DNA of 35,452 nucleotides from GCA-2746795 sp964643965. GTDB lineage: Bacteria > Chloroflexota > Anaerolineae > Promineifilales > Promineifilaceae. Each line of letters starts with the position of its first letter. Within the stretch, counting starts at the first letter, position 1. A program made the position numbers and the translations under genes. The notes below the pieces were generated by a model, which searched no databases, was not told the DNA's origin, and was given only the letters and a program-made list of their open reading frames with translations. Of the stretch, positions 1-7,840 are shown one piece after another. The stretch lies in the NCBI GenBank assembly GCA_964643965.1, contig CAZXVH010000044.1:1-35452 (forward strand), in the 5' to 3' direction.

Positions 1-1
1 G

Positions 2-589
2 GGAACGGCCGTTAAAATCAGCCCGGGTGTGCGTTATGAAGAAATTCCAGCGGACGCCGAAGTGGAGTTTATCTCGCTCAACGGGGAAGTGAAGGAGGGC
101 GTCTTGTGGTTTGATGAACTGCGTACCGGTGCGGCTCGCCGCGCCACGCTGCTGCCCGGCGGCCACAGCCTGGTTAACCGGCCTGGCCTGGAAATCCCCC
201 TTTCAGAGCCGTTGGCCTATCTGTATGAGCCGGACGGGGCGGTCATCCGCGCCCATCTGGTGCAAGAGCTGGCCGCTGACTTGAACGCCGCCAAATTGGA
301 CGAAGACATTGCTTATCTCACCTCGGCTGTGCTTCAACCAACCCCGTTCGCCCGCGCCTTCCAAATTGAAGCTTATTTCCCGTTTCAACTGAAGCAATTA
401 CGTCGTTATCTGCGCCAGCGACATATTGGCAGCGTCACCATAAAAAAACGAGGCTCTCCCCTGGAACCGGATTGGCTGCGCGGCCAACTGCGTCTCCAAG
501 GCGACGAACATCGAGTGCTTATTTTGACCCAAATTAAAACAAAAGCGGCCGTCCTCATTGGACAGCCGCTTGATACTCATCAAATATAG
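2..589 (+). CDS. Class I SAM-dependent methyltransferase, C-terminal part (THUMP-like tail), cut by window edge
   Basis: The reading frame is open from the first bases of the window (codons from position 2), so the GTG at 29 is probably internal and the true start lies outside. About 195 residues are visible. The C-terminus around VTIKKRGSPLEPDWLR followed by LRLQGDEHRVLILTQ matches the THUMP-like domain found at the end of a family of class I SAM-dependent methyltransferases of unknown substrate. The preceding part (VEFISLNGEVKEG, LWFDELRTGAARRATLLPGG, EPDGAVIRAHLVQELA) fits the late part of the methyltransferase and the linker in that family. The SAM-binding motif I is not in view. It is convergent with the minus-strand sensory operon and probably unrelated to it. 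Family assignment is fairly sure; the substrate is unknown. Confidence 0.72.
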   Translation, partial: GTAVKISPGVRYEEIPADAEVEFISLNGEVKEGVLWFDELRTGAARRATLLPGGHSLVNRPGLEIPLSEPLAYLYEPDGAVIRAHLVQELAADLNAAKLDEDIAYLTSAVLQPTPFARAFQIEAYFPFQLKQLRRYLRQRHIGSVTIKKRGSPLEPDWLRGQLRLQGDEHRVLILTQIKTKAAVLIGQPLDTHQI

Positions 590-656
590 GGTGGCTTAAC
601 AATCCGTCCTACAAAAGCCAGAGCCATTCGCACGGGGCGTGCCAACGCCGCATAGG

Positions 657-1043
657 TTAACTGTTCCCCAAAAAAGCCCGCATCACTTCACGTAGTTTAC
701 GGATGTCTAACGGTTTGGGTAAATAATCGTCACAGCCAGCTTCCAGACACCGTTCGCGATCTCCAACAAGCACCTGGGCGGTGGTGGCAATCAGGGGGAT
801 ATGAGCCAGGCGTTCATCGGCTTTAAACCGTTTTGCCAGTTCCAGGCCGTCAATGCCCGGTAAGTTGATATCGAGCAAAATAATATCTGGTTCCAGGCCT
901 TCATCCATTAACACGCGAACGGCCGTTGGCCCATCTTCGGCTTTGACGAGTTCGTGGCCCTCTGCTTCCACAATGCGAGATACCAAAAGCATATTGACAG
1001 GATTGTCTTCAATGCAGAGGACTTGTTTACGTTGGTCGGCCAT
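657..1043 (-). CDS. Stand-alone response regulator receiver (CheY/DivK-like)
   Basis: A 128-residue single REC domain with no output domain. Visible receiver residues are the acidic pair E12-D13 (CIEDNPVN), phospho-acceptor D58 (ILLDINLPG), the switch Thr T87 (IATTAQ) and the conserved lysine K110 (YLPKPLD). The CIEDNPVNMLL opening and the YLPKPLDI motif are typical of receivers that partner hybrid or multi-sensor kinases. It lies downstream of, and in the same direction as, the kinase ending at 1495, so it is the likely phosphorelay partner. A 451-bp gap holding a repeat array separates them, and a possible private promoter lies at 1093-1122. As a lone receiver it probably acts by protein contact or as a relay rather than by binding DNA. 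The family call is secure; the pairing is inferred. Confidence 0.93.
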   Translation of the reverse strand: MADQRKQVLCIEDNPVNMLLVSRIVEAEGHELVKAEDGPTAVRVLMDEGLEPDIILLDINLPGIDGLELAKRFKADERLAHIPLIATTAQVLVGDRERCLEAGCDDYLPKPLDIRKLREVMRAFLGNS

Positions 1044-1092
1044 AGTTTATTTAACTCTCTAAAAATTCCCTTCAAAGATGATTGATGTTGCC

Positions 1093-1122
1093 ATTTTATC
1101 AGGTATCTGTAATTTGGGTAAA
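1093..1122 (-). promoter_or_regulatory. Candidate sigma-70 promoter for the receiver gene
   Basis: On the minus strand, TTTACC (1117-1122) and TAAAAT (1093-1098) are separated by 18 bases, matching four and five of six consensus bases. This would place the start near 1086, about 43 bases before the receiver ATG. It suggests the receiver may be transcribed apart from the kinase upstream. It is a pattern match only. Confidence 0.3.
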
Positions 1123-1150
1123 AATCACGTCATCACACGGGCTAGACGAG

Positions 1151-1490
1151 GGCTGAGCTTGTCGAAGCCCGGCGCCGCCTTCGACAGGCTCAGGCTCCGT
1201 TCGACAGGCTCAGGCTCCGTTCGACAGGCTCAGGCTCCGTTCGACAGGCTCAGGCTCCGTTCCACAGGCTCAGGCTCCNNNNNNNNNNNNNNNNNNNNNN
1301 NNNNNNNNNNNNNNNNNNNNNNNNNNNNNNNNNNNNNNNNNNNNNNNNNNNNNNNNNNNNNNNNNNNNNNNNNNNNNNACAGGCTCAGGCTCCGTTCGAC
1401 AGGCTCAGGCTCCGTTCCACAGGCTCAGGCTCCGTTCGACAGGCTCAGGCTCCGTTCCACAGGCTCAGGCTCCGTTCCACAGGCGCAGAG
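1151..1490. repeat. 20-bp tandem repeat array with leading inverted unit, interrupted by N gap
   Basis: From 1181 the unit TCGACAGGCTCAGGCTCCGT repeats head to tail every 20 bases: four and a part before the N run, and about six after it, the last one decayed (tccacaggcgcagagg). Units come in two forms, tcgac and tccac, which partly alternate after the gap. Just before the array, 1154-1166 (tgagcttgtcgaa) is an inverted, slightly diverged copy of the unit start near 1180-1191, giving a potential hairpin. There are no spacers, so it is not CRISPR. The array begins almost directly after the kinase stop codon (1495-1497) and fills most of the 451-bp stretch between kinase and receiver, which holds no convincing gene. 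Confidence 0.92.
1279..1378. other. Assembly gap (100 N)
   Basis: Exactly 100 N lie inside the tandem array, the usual scaffolding placeholder. The real number of repeat units is unknown, so the true kinase-receiver spacing may be larger or smaller than shown. Confidence 0.98.
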
Positions 1491-1494
1491 GAGG

Positions 1495-4400
1495 CTAATC
1501 AGAAGCCAGTAAAGGGCCGGTATCCGCTTTTTTCAGGCGATAATATTGGTGTATGGGAACCGTGAACCAGAAGGTCGAACCCTGCCCCATAATACTCTCA
1601 ATCCAGATTTCACCACCATGTAATTCTACCAGCCGCCTGGTAATGGGCATACCCAGGCCGGTGCCGCCAACGCTGCGATTTAAGTTGCCGTCAATTTGCC
1701 TGAATTGCTCAAAGACGATGGAGACATTCTCCTCATCAATGCCGATGCCTGTATCCCGAATGCCGAAGAGCAGATCTTGCCCTTGCCGCGCCACGCTGAG
1801 GGTGACGCTGCCAGCCTGGGTGAATTTGATGGCATTGCCCATAATGTTCCACAGGATTTGGCGCAAGCGGGTGCGGTCTGCCTCCACAGTATCCACTTCA
1901 TCAGAGAGATTGAGATGGAGGGCCAGATTTTTGGCTTCGGCCAGCGGGGAGGCGGTGGCGATGATGTCATGAGCCATTTGCACGATGTCGATTTCTTCGT
2001 AACGCAGCTCCATGCGGCCCGCTTCGATTTTGGACATATCCAGGATGTCGCCGATGAGTGCCCGCAGATGGTTTCCACTGTCTCGGATGAGGCGCACATC
2101 TTCTTCCATGCGCTCGTTTAGCTCCCCATCCAACCCTTCCAGCAACACATCGGCAAAACCGATGATGGAATTGAGCGGAGTGCGCAGTTCATGGCTCATG
2201 CTGGCCAGGAATTCCGTTTTTACGCGGTCTACTTCGCGCAGTTTTTGCGAGGTTTCTATCTGTTCGGCGAACAGGCTGGCATTTTGCACGGCCACTGCGA
2301 TTTGAGAGGCCAACGTGCGGTGGATGTTCACGTCTTCTTCCGTGAAGAAGTCTGTTTGATCGGCTTGCAGGTCCAGGACGCCAATGACTTTATCGCCAAT
2401 GATGAGGGGCACGGCCAACTCGGCTCTGGTATGGGGCAGCAGTGGGTTGGGCAGGAAGTCTACAATTTTACGCACGTCGTTTTCGACGATGCCGTCTTTT
2501 TGGCGGGCGGCGCGGGCCACGATGGATTCGTCGCTGAGTCTGATCTGGCGGCCTTCTAATGTCATGAGACGGCCGACCTGATCGGCGCCGGCGCGGAGGA
2601 CAAGGGTGTGGTCGTTATAGCCCATGAGGTAAATGTGGGTGTGGTATAAGTTGAAACTGGCTTTGGTGAGGTCTACCACGGCTTGCAGCAGGGCGTCTAC
2701 TTCTAACATGGTGGCGGCGGCCGTGCTGACCTGCGCCACTGTTTCTAACTGGGTGGAAAGCCGTTCTTGTTCGCTGAGGGCGTCTTGGGTTTGCTCGAAG
2801 AGGCGGGCGGCTTCTAATGCTTCAGCTACCTGGGCGGAGATGGATTGTATGAAGTCGAGTTCGTCTTCTGAAAGCGGATCGTTATCGTCGGTATGTACCC
2901 CCAGTTTGCCAATCACTTCCCCGCCCAATACGGTGAGGGAGGTTTCGGTGTGGGTGGGAGAAACGGCCGTTTCCCTTTCTCCTGACTCTCCATTTCCCGG
3001 TTGGATATTCAGGTCTAAGGTATCCACCAGGGCGGCGACGCCTTGATGGTCAAACTGATAACCAGATACGGCCCCTTGTTTGATTCTCTGATAAGATTCC
3101 CACCCTTCTCGGCTCATATAGCGCTGTAACGTCGTTAATTCGTTGATGCGCGTATCCATTTCTTCTCGCAGCCGTGTGCTTTCAATGGCAATGGCAATCT
3201 GACCGCATAACCCTTCCAGCAAGAGCTGGTCTTCTTCATTAAAAGCATTTAAGCGATCACTTTGCACATCGAGTACCCCTAACACCTCGTTGCGCAGCTT
3301 GATAGGGACGGCGATTTCGCTGCGTGTATTGGGCAGAAGTGGATTGGGACGCCAGTCGGGGTCTTGGGCCACATTGCCGCGATAGGTGGTTTGGGCCGTA
3401 GCGGCGGCAGCCCCGATAAGACCCACGCCCAAAGGCATAGAATGGTTCAAGGCCACCATTTTTTGGCCGGTTTCGCCATACCCATAAATAAGGGCCACCG
3501 TATCTAAGAAGGCGTCGTAGCGCAGCAGCTGCACATGGTAATGGTGAAACTGTTCTTGCACCTGATCCACCACTTTTTTGTATAAATCGGTGAGATTAGA
3601 AGCGGTGGCTACGTCTTGGGCAATTTGGATGGTGAGGGCTACCTCCCGGTTTCGTCTCTCCAATGAGCGCTGCGTTTTTGCAAACAAAATAGTGGCGCGT
3701 AAAGCGATGCTGCCTTGTTCGGCCAAAAAGCGGAATAAAGAGGTGACTTGGGTGCTGAAAAAATCTTGTTCTTTGCTCATGACAGCGATGTTGCCCAACC
3801 AGTCGCCGCTGGCTACGATGGGAAAGATAGCCAGGCTGTTGATGCCGGCGCCGGCAAAGCTTTTGCGCACAGATTGATGAAGCTGGCTGTCTTGGGGCAA
3901 ATCGTTGCTGATGAAAAAGTCGTCTGCGGTGTAATGATTAGCGATGGGCGACTCTTTCCAGGGGGTGCGCGAGCCTTCTGGGGCGGTTTCGATGCCGCTT
4001 TCAAAGACGTTTTGGCGCTGCACAATATCGAAGTGTTCGCCTTCATCGTCTGTTTCCCAGTAGGTGATGGAAACGGCCGCCTGGGGATAGATGGCGGCTT
4101 TTTGGATGATGACGTCTAGCACCTCATCTTCTGTTTGGGCGGCGGCGAAGGCATGGCTGATTTCAAGCTGCTGCTGCTGGCTGACGAGCGTCGCTTGCAG
4201 TTGGGTTTCTGCTATTTTTTGCTCTGTGATGTCTTGGATTTGCACTAAAAAGTAAGGGACGTACCCCTTTGCGTCTTGAATGGCGGTGCTGTTAAGGCTG
4301 GCCCACAATGTTTCCTGGTCTTTGCGTTGGTAACGCATGTCGCCCTTGATGATGGCAACCTGGCCTGTTTGTAAATCTTGGGGGAGGGGTGCGGCTTTTG

Positions 4401-4992
4401 TAATGTCTTCGGGATGGAGCAGGTCGAAGATGGAGAGGCTCATGAATTCTTGCTGCGTATAGCCAAGCATGTTTGTCATGGCGGCGTTGACCTGGAGGAA
4501 GCGGCCTTCGTTGGTGAGGAGGGCCATGCCCAGGGAGGTATTTTCAAAGGAGCTGCGGAAGCGGGTTTCGCTTTCCAGCAAGGATTCTTCGATCCATTTT
4601 CGGTCTGTGATATCGGCGCCAAAGAGGGTGAGGGTGGTAAGCTGCCCCTCTGTATTGTTGTGGGCGATGAGGCGAAGTGAGAAGGGGGTCTCTATGCCGT
4701 CCATGCTGCGCAGGTTTAATTCGCCTTGCCAGACGCCGGTTTCTGTGGCGGTGGTAACGGCCGTTTCCCACACCATCTGCTCATCTTCTACCACCAGGTC
4801 TATCAGGTTCAGCTTGGCGATTTCGCTCTCATCAAAGAGGGTGAACAGCATACGTCCGTTTTCGTTGATGGCCATGATTTGACCGGCCGGCGTACACAAG
4901 GCCACAAAATCGGCGGCATTTTCGACGAGGGCGTGAAAAACGCCGGGCGTCATGGCGGGGGAGGCTGTTTCAGGCATGTTTTTTGATTTCAT
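1495..4992 (-). CDS. Soluble multi-sensor histidine kinase: PAS-PAS-GAF-GAF-REGW module-GAF-HisKA-HATPase_c
   Basis: 1165 residues, no membrane segment. Order: PAS about 15-130, PAS 138-262, GAF 270-440, GAF 450-610, a REGW module 622-732, GAF 745-910, HisKA 918-985, HATPase_c 1030-1150. The kinase core is complete: H-box FLASMSHELRTPLN with phospho-acceptor H934, N-box with N1053 (IMGNAIKFT), G1 DTGIGI at 1080-1085, F-box FEQFRQID, and G2 GGTGLGM at 1109-1115. Two GAFs carry the PLLPxTR(S/A)E loop (549-563 and 850-864). There is no receiver domain, so phosphate presumably goes to the lone receiver at 657-1043. The ATG follows a GGAG site and lies one base after the stop of the upstream gene (TGA-t-ATG), so translation is probably coupled. 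This is the only kinase core in the whole minus-strand cluster. Confidence 0.96.
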   Translation of the reverse strand: MKSKNMPETASPAMTPGVFHALVENAADFVALCTPAGQIMAINENGRMLFTLFDESEIAKLNLIDLVVEDEQMVWETAVTTATETGVWQGELNLRSMDGIETPFSLRLIAHNNTEGQLTTLTLFGADITDRKWIEESLLESETRFRSSFENTSLGMALLTNEGRFLQVNAAMTNMLGYTQQEFMSLSIFDLLHPEDITKAAPLPQDLQTGQVAIIKGDMRYQRKDQETLWASLNSTAIQDAKGYVPYFLVQIQDITEQKIAETQLQATLVSQQQQLEISHAFAAAQTEDEVLDVIIQKAAIYPQAAVSITYWETDDEGEHFDIVQRQNVFESGIETAPEGSRTPWKESPIANHYTADDFFISNDLPQDSQLHQSVRKSFAGAGINSLAIFPIVASGDWLGNIAVMSKEQDFFSTQVTSLFRFLAEQGSIALRATILFAKTQRSLERRNREVALTIQIAQDVATASNLTDLYKKVVDQVQEQFHHYHVQLLRYDAFLDTVALIYGYGETGQKMVALNHSMPLGVGLIGAAAATAQTTYRGNVAQDPDWRPNPLLPNTRSEIAVPIKLRNEVLGVLDVQSDRLNAFNEEDQLLLEGLCGQIAIAIESTRLREEMDTRINELTTLQRYMSREGWESYQRIKQGAVSGYQFDHQGVAALVDTLDLNIQPGNGESGERETAVSPTHTETSLTVLGGEVIGKLGVHTDDNDPLSEDELDFIQSISAQVAEALEAARLFEQTQDALSEQERLSTQLETVAQVSTAAATMLEVDALLQAVVDLTKASFNLYHTHIYLMGYNDHTLVLRAGADQVGRLMTLEGRQIRLSDESIVARAARQKDGIVENDVRKIVDFLPNPLLPHTRAELAVPLIIGDKVIGVLDLQADQTDFFTEEDVNIHRTLASQIAVAVQNASLFAEQIETSQKLREVDRVKTEFLASMSHELRTPLNSIIGFADVLLEGLDGELNERMEEDVRLIRDSGNHLRALIGDILDMSKIEAGRMELRYEEIDIVQMAHDIIATASPLAEAKNLALHLNLSDEVDTVEADRTRLRQILWNIMGNAIKFTQAGSVTLSVARQGQDLLFGIRDTGIGIDEENVSIVFEQFRQIDGNLNRSVGGTGLGMPITRRLVELHGGEIWIESIMGQGSTFWFTVPIHQYYRLKKADTGPLLASD

Positions 4993-4993
4993 A

Positions 4994-7423
4994 TCATGCT
5001 CCAGGGTTTTCCGTGTGGGGAGAGGCGTCCGTTCGTTTGGTTTGTGTCGTGGATTCCAGGTAGATATAGGTTTTCTTGCCCAGGGCGCGGCCGATTTCTT
5101 GAACGGCCGTTTTCATGATCGTATCTACGTCCGCAGAGCTGCGAACACGGGCTGTGATTTCGCGCAGCGTTTGTTCACGCTGGGCTTTGCGGGCAGTATC
5201 TTCCAAGAGGCCCAGATTTTGGATGGTCACAGCAGACTGGCCGGCGATTGAAATAAGACGCCGCACTTCAGTTTCCTTAAATTTGGTTACTTCTCTGTAC
5301 AAGACATTGATGTAGCCAATCCATTGACCACCAGCCACCAGGGGGATAAATAACACGGCGCGAGCGCCGAATTGCTGCCGGTATAAAGCGTGGACATTTT
5401 TATCTAACGGCAGGGTGGTGTTATCCAGGTCTTCAATGAGGGTGGCTTCATCACCATGCAGTATATCCGGGGCGGAGGGAAAATCGGCCAGCATGAAGCG
5501 GGTGGGAACAGGGGCATTGTCCTGGATGGTATGGTAGGCCAGCACATCGACCCACTCTGGCATATTGTCTTTAAGCCAGGGGCGGTTGAACAGGCTGAAG
5601 CTGACGCTGAGGGCCTGCCGTCCGGCGATGGTGTATTTACGCACCACAGTGAGTATCTCTTCGTAGGTTTGGGCGGCGTTCATTTCGGCGCTGGCGCGGT
5701 AGAGAGAGGCAGTTTCAGCTAACGCTTCTTGTTGGGCTAATTGGGCGCGACGACTGGAAACGACGGCCGAGACCGGTTCCAAGAGCCGGGCCAGTAAGAA
5801 TTTTTCTGTTTCACTGAAGGGGTGGGGATTGTGCCAGGTTAGCCAAAGCAACGCCTGGATTTCGCCGCCACGACGGAGCGGCATGACGACGCTGGCCTGC
5901 CAGTTATTTTCTTGCGCGTGCGCCAGCACAGACTTTGAGATGTCTGGCTGGGTGTTGATGTTTTCGATAAAGACGATGTGGTCGGCGTTTCGCCGCCATA
6001 AGCTGGCGAGCGGAGATGTTTCTAAATTGACGCCACGGTAACGGGTGAGAAAGTCGTCTGGCAGAAAACGGCCGTTTGACCAGAAGCCGTGCATATCCAT
6101 TGTGATGGTCCCATCTGGCTGCGGGTTGAAATAGTTGAGGGCGATGCTGGCAATGTCTGACAGGTTAAAACCTTGCATAAGCGCTTTAAGGATATCTTCT
6201 TCATTGTTTGCTTGGGAGAGAGCCGTCTCCACCAGGGAGAGCATTTCCAGTTGACCGGCGCGTTCTTGGGTATTGGCTAATAACAACCGGTTAGAGAGGG
6301 CAACGGCGGCCTGCCTGGCTAAAGCCGATGCTCGCTGGATCTCTTCTTCAGGATGTATGGTCTTTTGGGGGTAGATGGCGTTGATGAAACCCAGCCATTG
6401 TGTACCGACTGACAGGGGGATAAAAATGGTGGTTTTAGCTTTAAAGACATCCTGGTACAACTGGCGCACGGCTTTATGCATGGGGTTGTCTACTGTACTC
6501 ACATCTTCGATGACGGTGGGTTGGTTGTAGTGCAGCAGTTCGCTCAGAGAAGGAAAGGCGTCTACGCTATATTCTGGGCTGAGGACGGCATCTGGCAGGC
6601 TGCTTTGGCGAGCCAGGACGCGCACATATTCCGGTGTTTCGCTTTGGGTCCAGGGCACATCAAATACGTTCAGGCTGAGATGGTGGGCATTTTCGCCTAA
6701 TACGGTGTATTTACCCAGTACTTCTAAAATGTCGTCAAATGATTCGGCGGCATTTAGCCTGGCGCTGGCTTCATACAGCATGGAGGATTCGTTGAGGGCA
6801 GCTTGTGTTTGGTCGAATAAGCGTTGGTTTTCCAAAGCTAACCCCACCTGATCGACGATGGATTCGACGGCGGCCAGTTGATCGTCATCCCACGCCACCG
6901 CATCCATGTCGGCGCCAAAACCCATCATGCCGATAATTTCATCGGCGTATTGCACGGGCAGGGCCAGGGCGGCGTGGCCGTTGGTGTGGCCGTTGGTGTG
7001 GCCGCTGGTGTGGCTGATGGCTTGTTGTTCGATAACGGCCGTTTCCAAGAGTGGCAGCCAGGCGTCTGGTATTTCCTTATCACCAATGATGGCGTCGCCC
7101 GTATACTCTGTCCACTGGCCTTCCACGTAGCGCCGTTGTACAGCTCTGACTTCATTCAGCGCTGTTTCCAGTTCTTGGGTGCGTTCCGCCACCCGCTCTT
7201 CTAACAGGAGTTGGGCTTCTTTTTGTTTTGCCACCAAAACACGCAGATCGTCCAGCAGGAAATTGAAGCCAATGGCCAGATCGGTGAGGAAGTCTATGCC
7301 TTCAGGAATGGGTACTTCAATATCTAACTCGCCATGAGCGGCCTGGGCCAAGGCGTCGAGTAAGGATTGACCTTGCTCTTCGATTAGATTTCTATATTGT
7401 TGGTAGGTTAACTTTCGCGCCAT
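4994..7423 (-). CDS. Soluble outputless sensor protein: HAMP-like linker, REGW-like module, three GAF domains
   Basis: 809 residues. The N-terminus has no membrane span but contains a HAMP-like stretch (about 28-66, GELDIEVPIPEGIDFLTDLA) and a coiled coil (ERVAERTQELE). A divergent REGW module follows (97-205), where REGW has become VEGQW, interrupted by a GHTN repeat at 139-150. Then come GAF about 213-384, GAF 392-557 and GAF 570-742. GAFs 1 and 3 are near relatives of each other (YEASARLNAAESFDDIL / YRASAEMNAAQTYEEIL; IFIPLSVGTQWLGFIN / LFIPLVAGGQWIGYIN), suggesting internal duplication. The C-terminus carries the shared tail (AVQEIGRALGKKTYIYL). No catalytic output domain is present. A clear GAGG site sits 7 bases before the ATG. 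Translation is coupled to the kinase downstream, so a direct role in controlling that kinase is the best guess. Confidence 0.92.
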   Translation of the reverse strand: MARKLTYQQYRNLIEEQGQSLLDALAQAAHGELDIEVPIPEGIDFLTDLAIGFNFLLDDLRVLVAKQKEAQLLLEERVAERTQELETALNEVRAVQRRYVEGQWTEYTGDAIIGDKEIPDAWLPLLETAVIEQQAISHTSGHTNGHTNGHAALALPVQYADEIIGMMGFGADMDAVAWDDDQLAAVESIVDQVGLALENQRLFDQTQAALNESSMLYEASARLNAAESFDDILEVLGKYTVLGENAHHLSLNVFDVPWTQSETPEYVRVLARQSSLPDAVLSPEYSVDAFPSLSELLHYNQPTVIEDVSTVDNPMHKAVRQLYQDVFKAKTTIFIPLSVGTQWLGFINAIYPQKTIHPEEEIQRASALARQAAVALSNRLLLANTQERAGQLEMLSLVETALSQANNEEDILKALMQGFNLSDIASIALNYFNPQPDGTITMDMHGFWSNGRFLPDDFLTRYRGVNLETSPLASLWRRNADHIVFIENINTQPDISKSVLAHAQENNWQASVVMPLRRGGEIQALLWLTWHNPHPFSETEKFLLARLLEPVSAVVSSRRAQLAQQEALAETASLYRASAEMNAAQTYEEILTVVRKYTIAGRQALSVSFSLFNRPWLKDNMPEWVDVLAYHTIQDNAPVPTRFMLADFPSAPDILHGDEATLIEDLDNTTLPLDKNVHALYRQQFGARAVLFIPLVAGGQWIGYINVLYREVTKFKETEVRRLISIAGQSAVTIQNLGLLEDTARKAQREQTLREITARVRSSADVDTIMKTAVQEIGRALGKKTYIYLESTTQTKRTDASPHTENPGA
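6974..7021 (-). repeat. 12-bp in-frame tandem repeat encoding GHTN units
   Basis: GTGGCCGTTGGT occurs twice, then GTGGCCGCTGGT and a decayed copy. Read on the minus strand these encode the His-Gly-Thr-Asn run in the soluble sensor. The array is in frame and can expand or shrink without breaking the gene. Confidence 0.85.
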
Positions 7424-7456
7424 CAGTTACCTCGTGGGTAGATTATTTCTGTTTCT

Positions 7457-7822
7457 TTATGAATGGTTGTCTTGGAGCCAGATCAGGGCTTCTTGCCGGT
7501 CTGTAAAATATTTCATATGGTCTCGTCCGCTGGCTTTGAGGACAAAATCGATCATCACTTTAACGACGCGGCTGTTCCCGAGAACGGCCGTTTCTCCCAG
7601 GCGGGGGTCTTTAATCAAATCACCGGTCATACGACGGAGATTGGGGTTTACCCGCTTCAAGCCAGTGGTATCCATAAAAGATTTAACCTTTTCGTCCGCC
7701 GATGACTGGTTTACGAGTTCATCCAGATCGTGGATATAGTTTGCCAGTTGTTCTTCGGTAAAATCGCCGGTGAACAAGGCGTAGATAATGCCGTCTGTAC
7801 CTAATTCCAATGTATAAGCCAT
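7457..7822 (-). CDS. SpoIIAA-like (STAS/SEC14-like fold) small protein
   Basis: 121 residues, soluble. The pattern of a short opening beta segment (GIIYALFTGDFTEEQLANYI), an acidic helix, GNSRVVKVMIDFVLKASG, and a C-terminal FTDRQEALIWL matches the SpoIIAA-like family (PF11964 type), whose C-terminal F-T-D-x-x-E/Q-A-L-x-W-L is characteristic. True SpoIIAA proteins carry a phosphorylatable serine in a D-S-S/T motif. Here MDTTGLKRV is the nearest equivalent (DTTG), so phosphorylation by a switch kinase is possible but not shown. An AGGAG site lies 7 bases before the ATG. The gene sits between two soluble multi-GAF genes (gaps of 18 and 33 bases), which puts it in the operon as a candidate scaffold or partner-switch element. 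The family is likely; the role is inferred. Confidence 0.78.
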   Translation of the reverse strand: MAYTLELGTDGIIYALFTGDFTEEQLANYIHDLDELVNQSSADEKVKSFMDTTGLKRVNPNLRRMTGDLIKDPRLGETAVLGNSRVVKVMIDFVLKASGRDHMKYFTDRQEALIWLQDNHS

Positions 7823-7840
7823 TTTTTCTCCTGGGTACTG

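Noticed and set aside
630..642. Terminator between the receiver and the convergent methyltransferase
   Set aside because: GCACG-CCC-CGTGC gives only a 5-bp stem with no T-run on either strand. A longer inverted repeat at 543-571 lies inside the methyltransferase gene and also lacks a T-run.
1181..1490. CRISPR array
   Set aside because: Units are adjacent without spacers, the period is 20 bases, and no cas genes are present.
1078..1512. Plus-strand 144-codon frame through the tandem repeat
   Set aside because: It exists only because the 20-bp repeat happens to lack stops; it spans the N gap and overlaps the kinase stop codon. The peptide is pure repeat.
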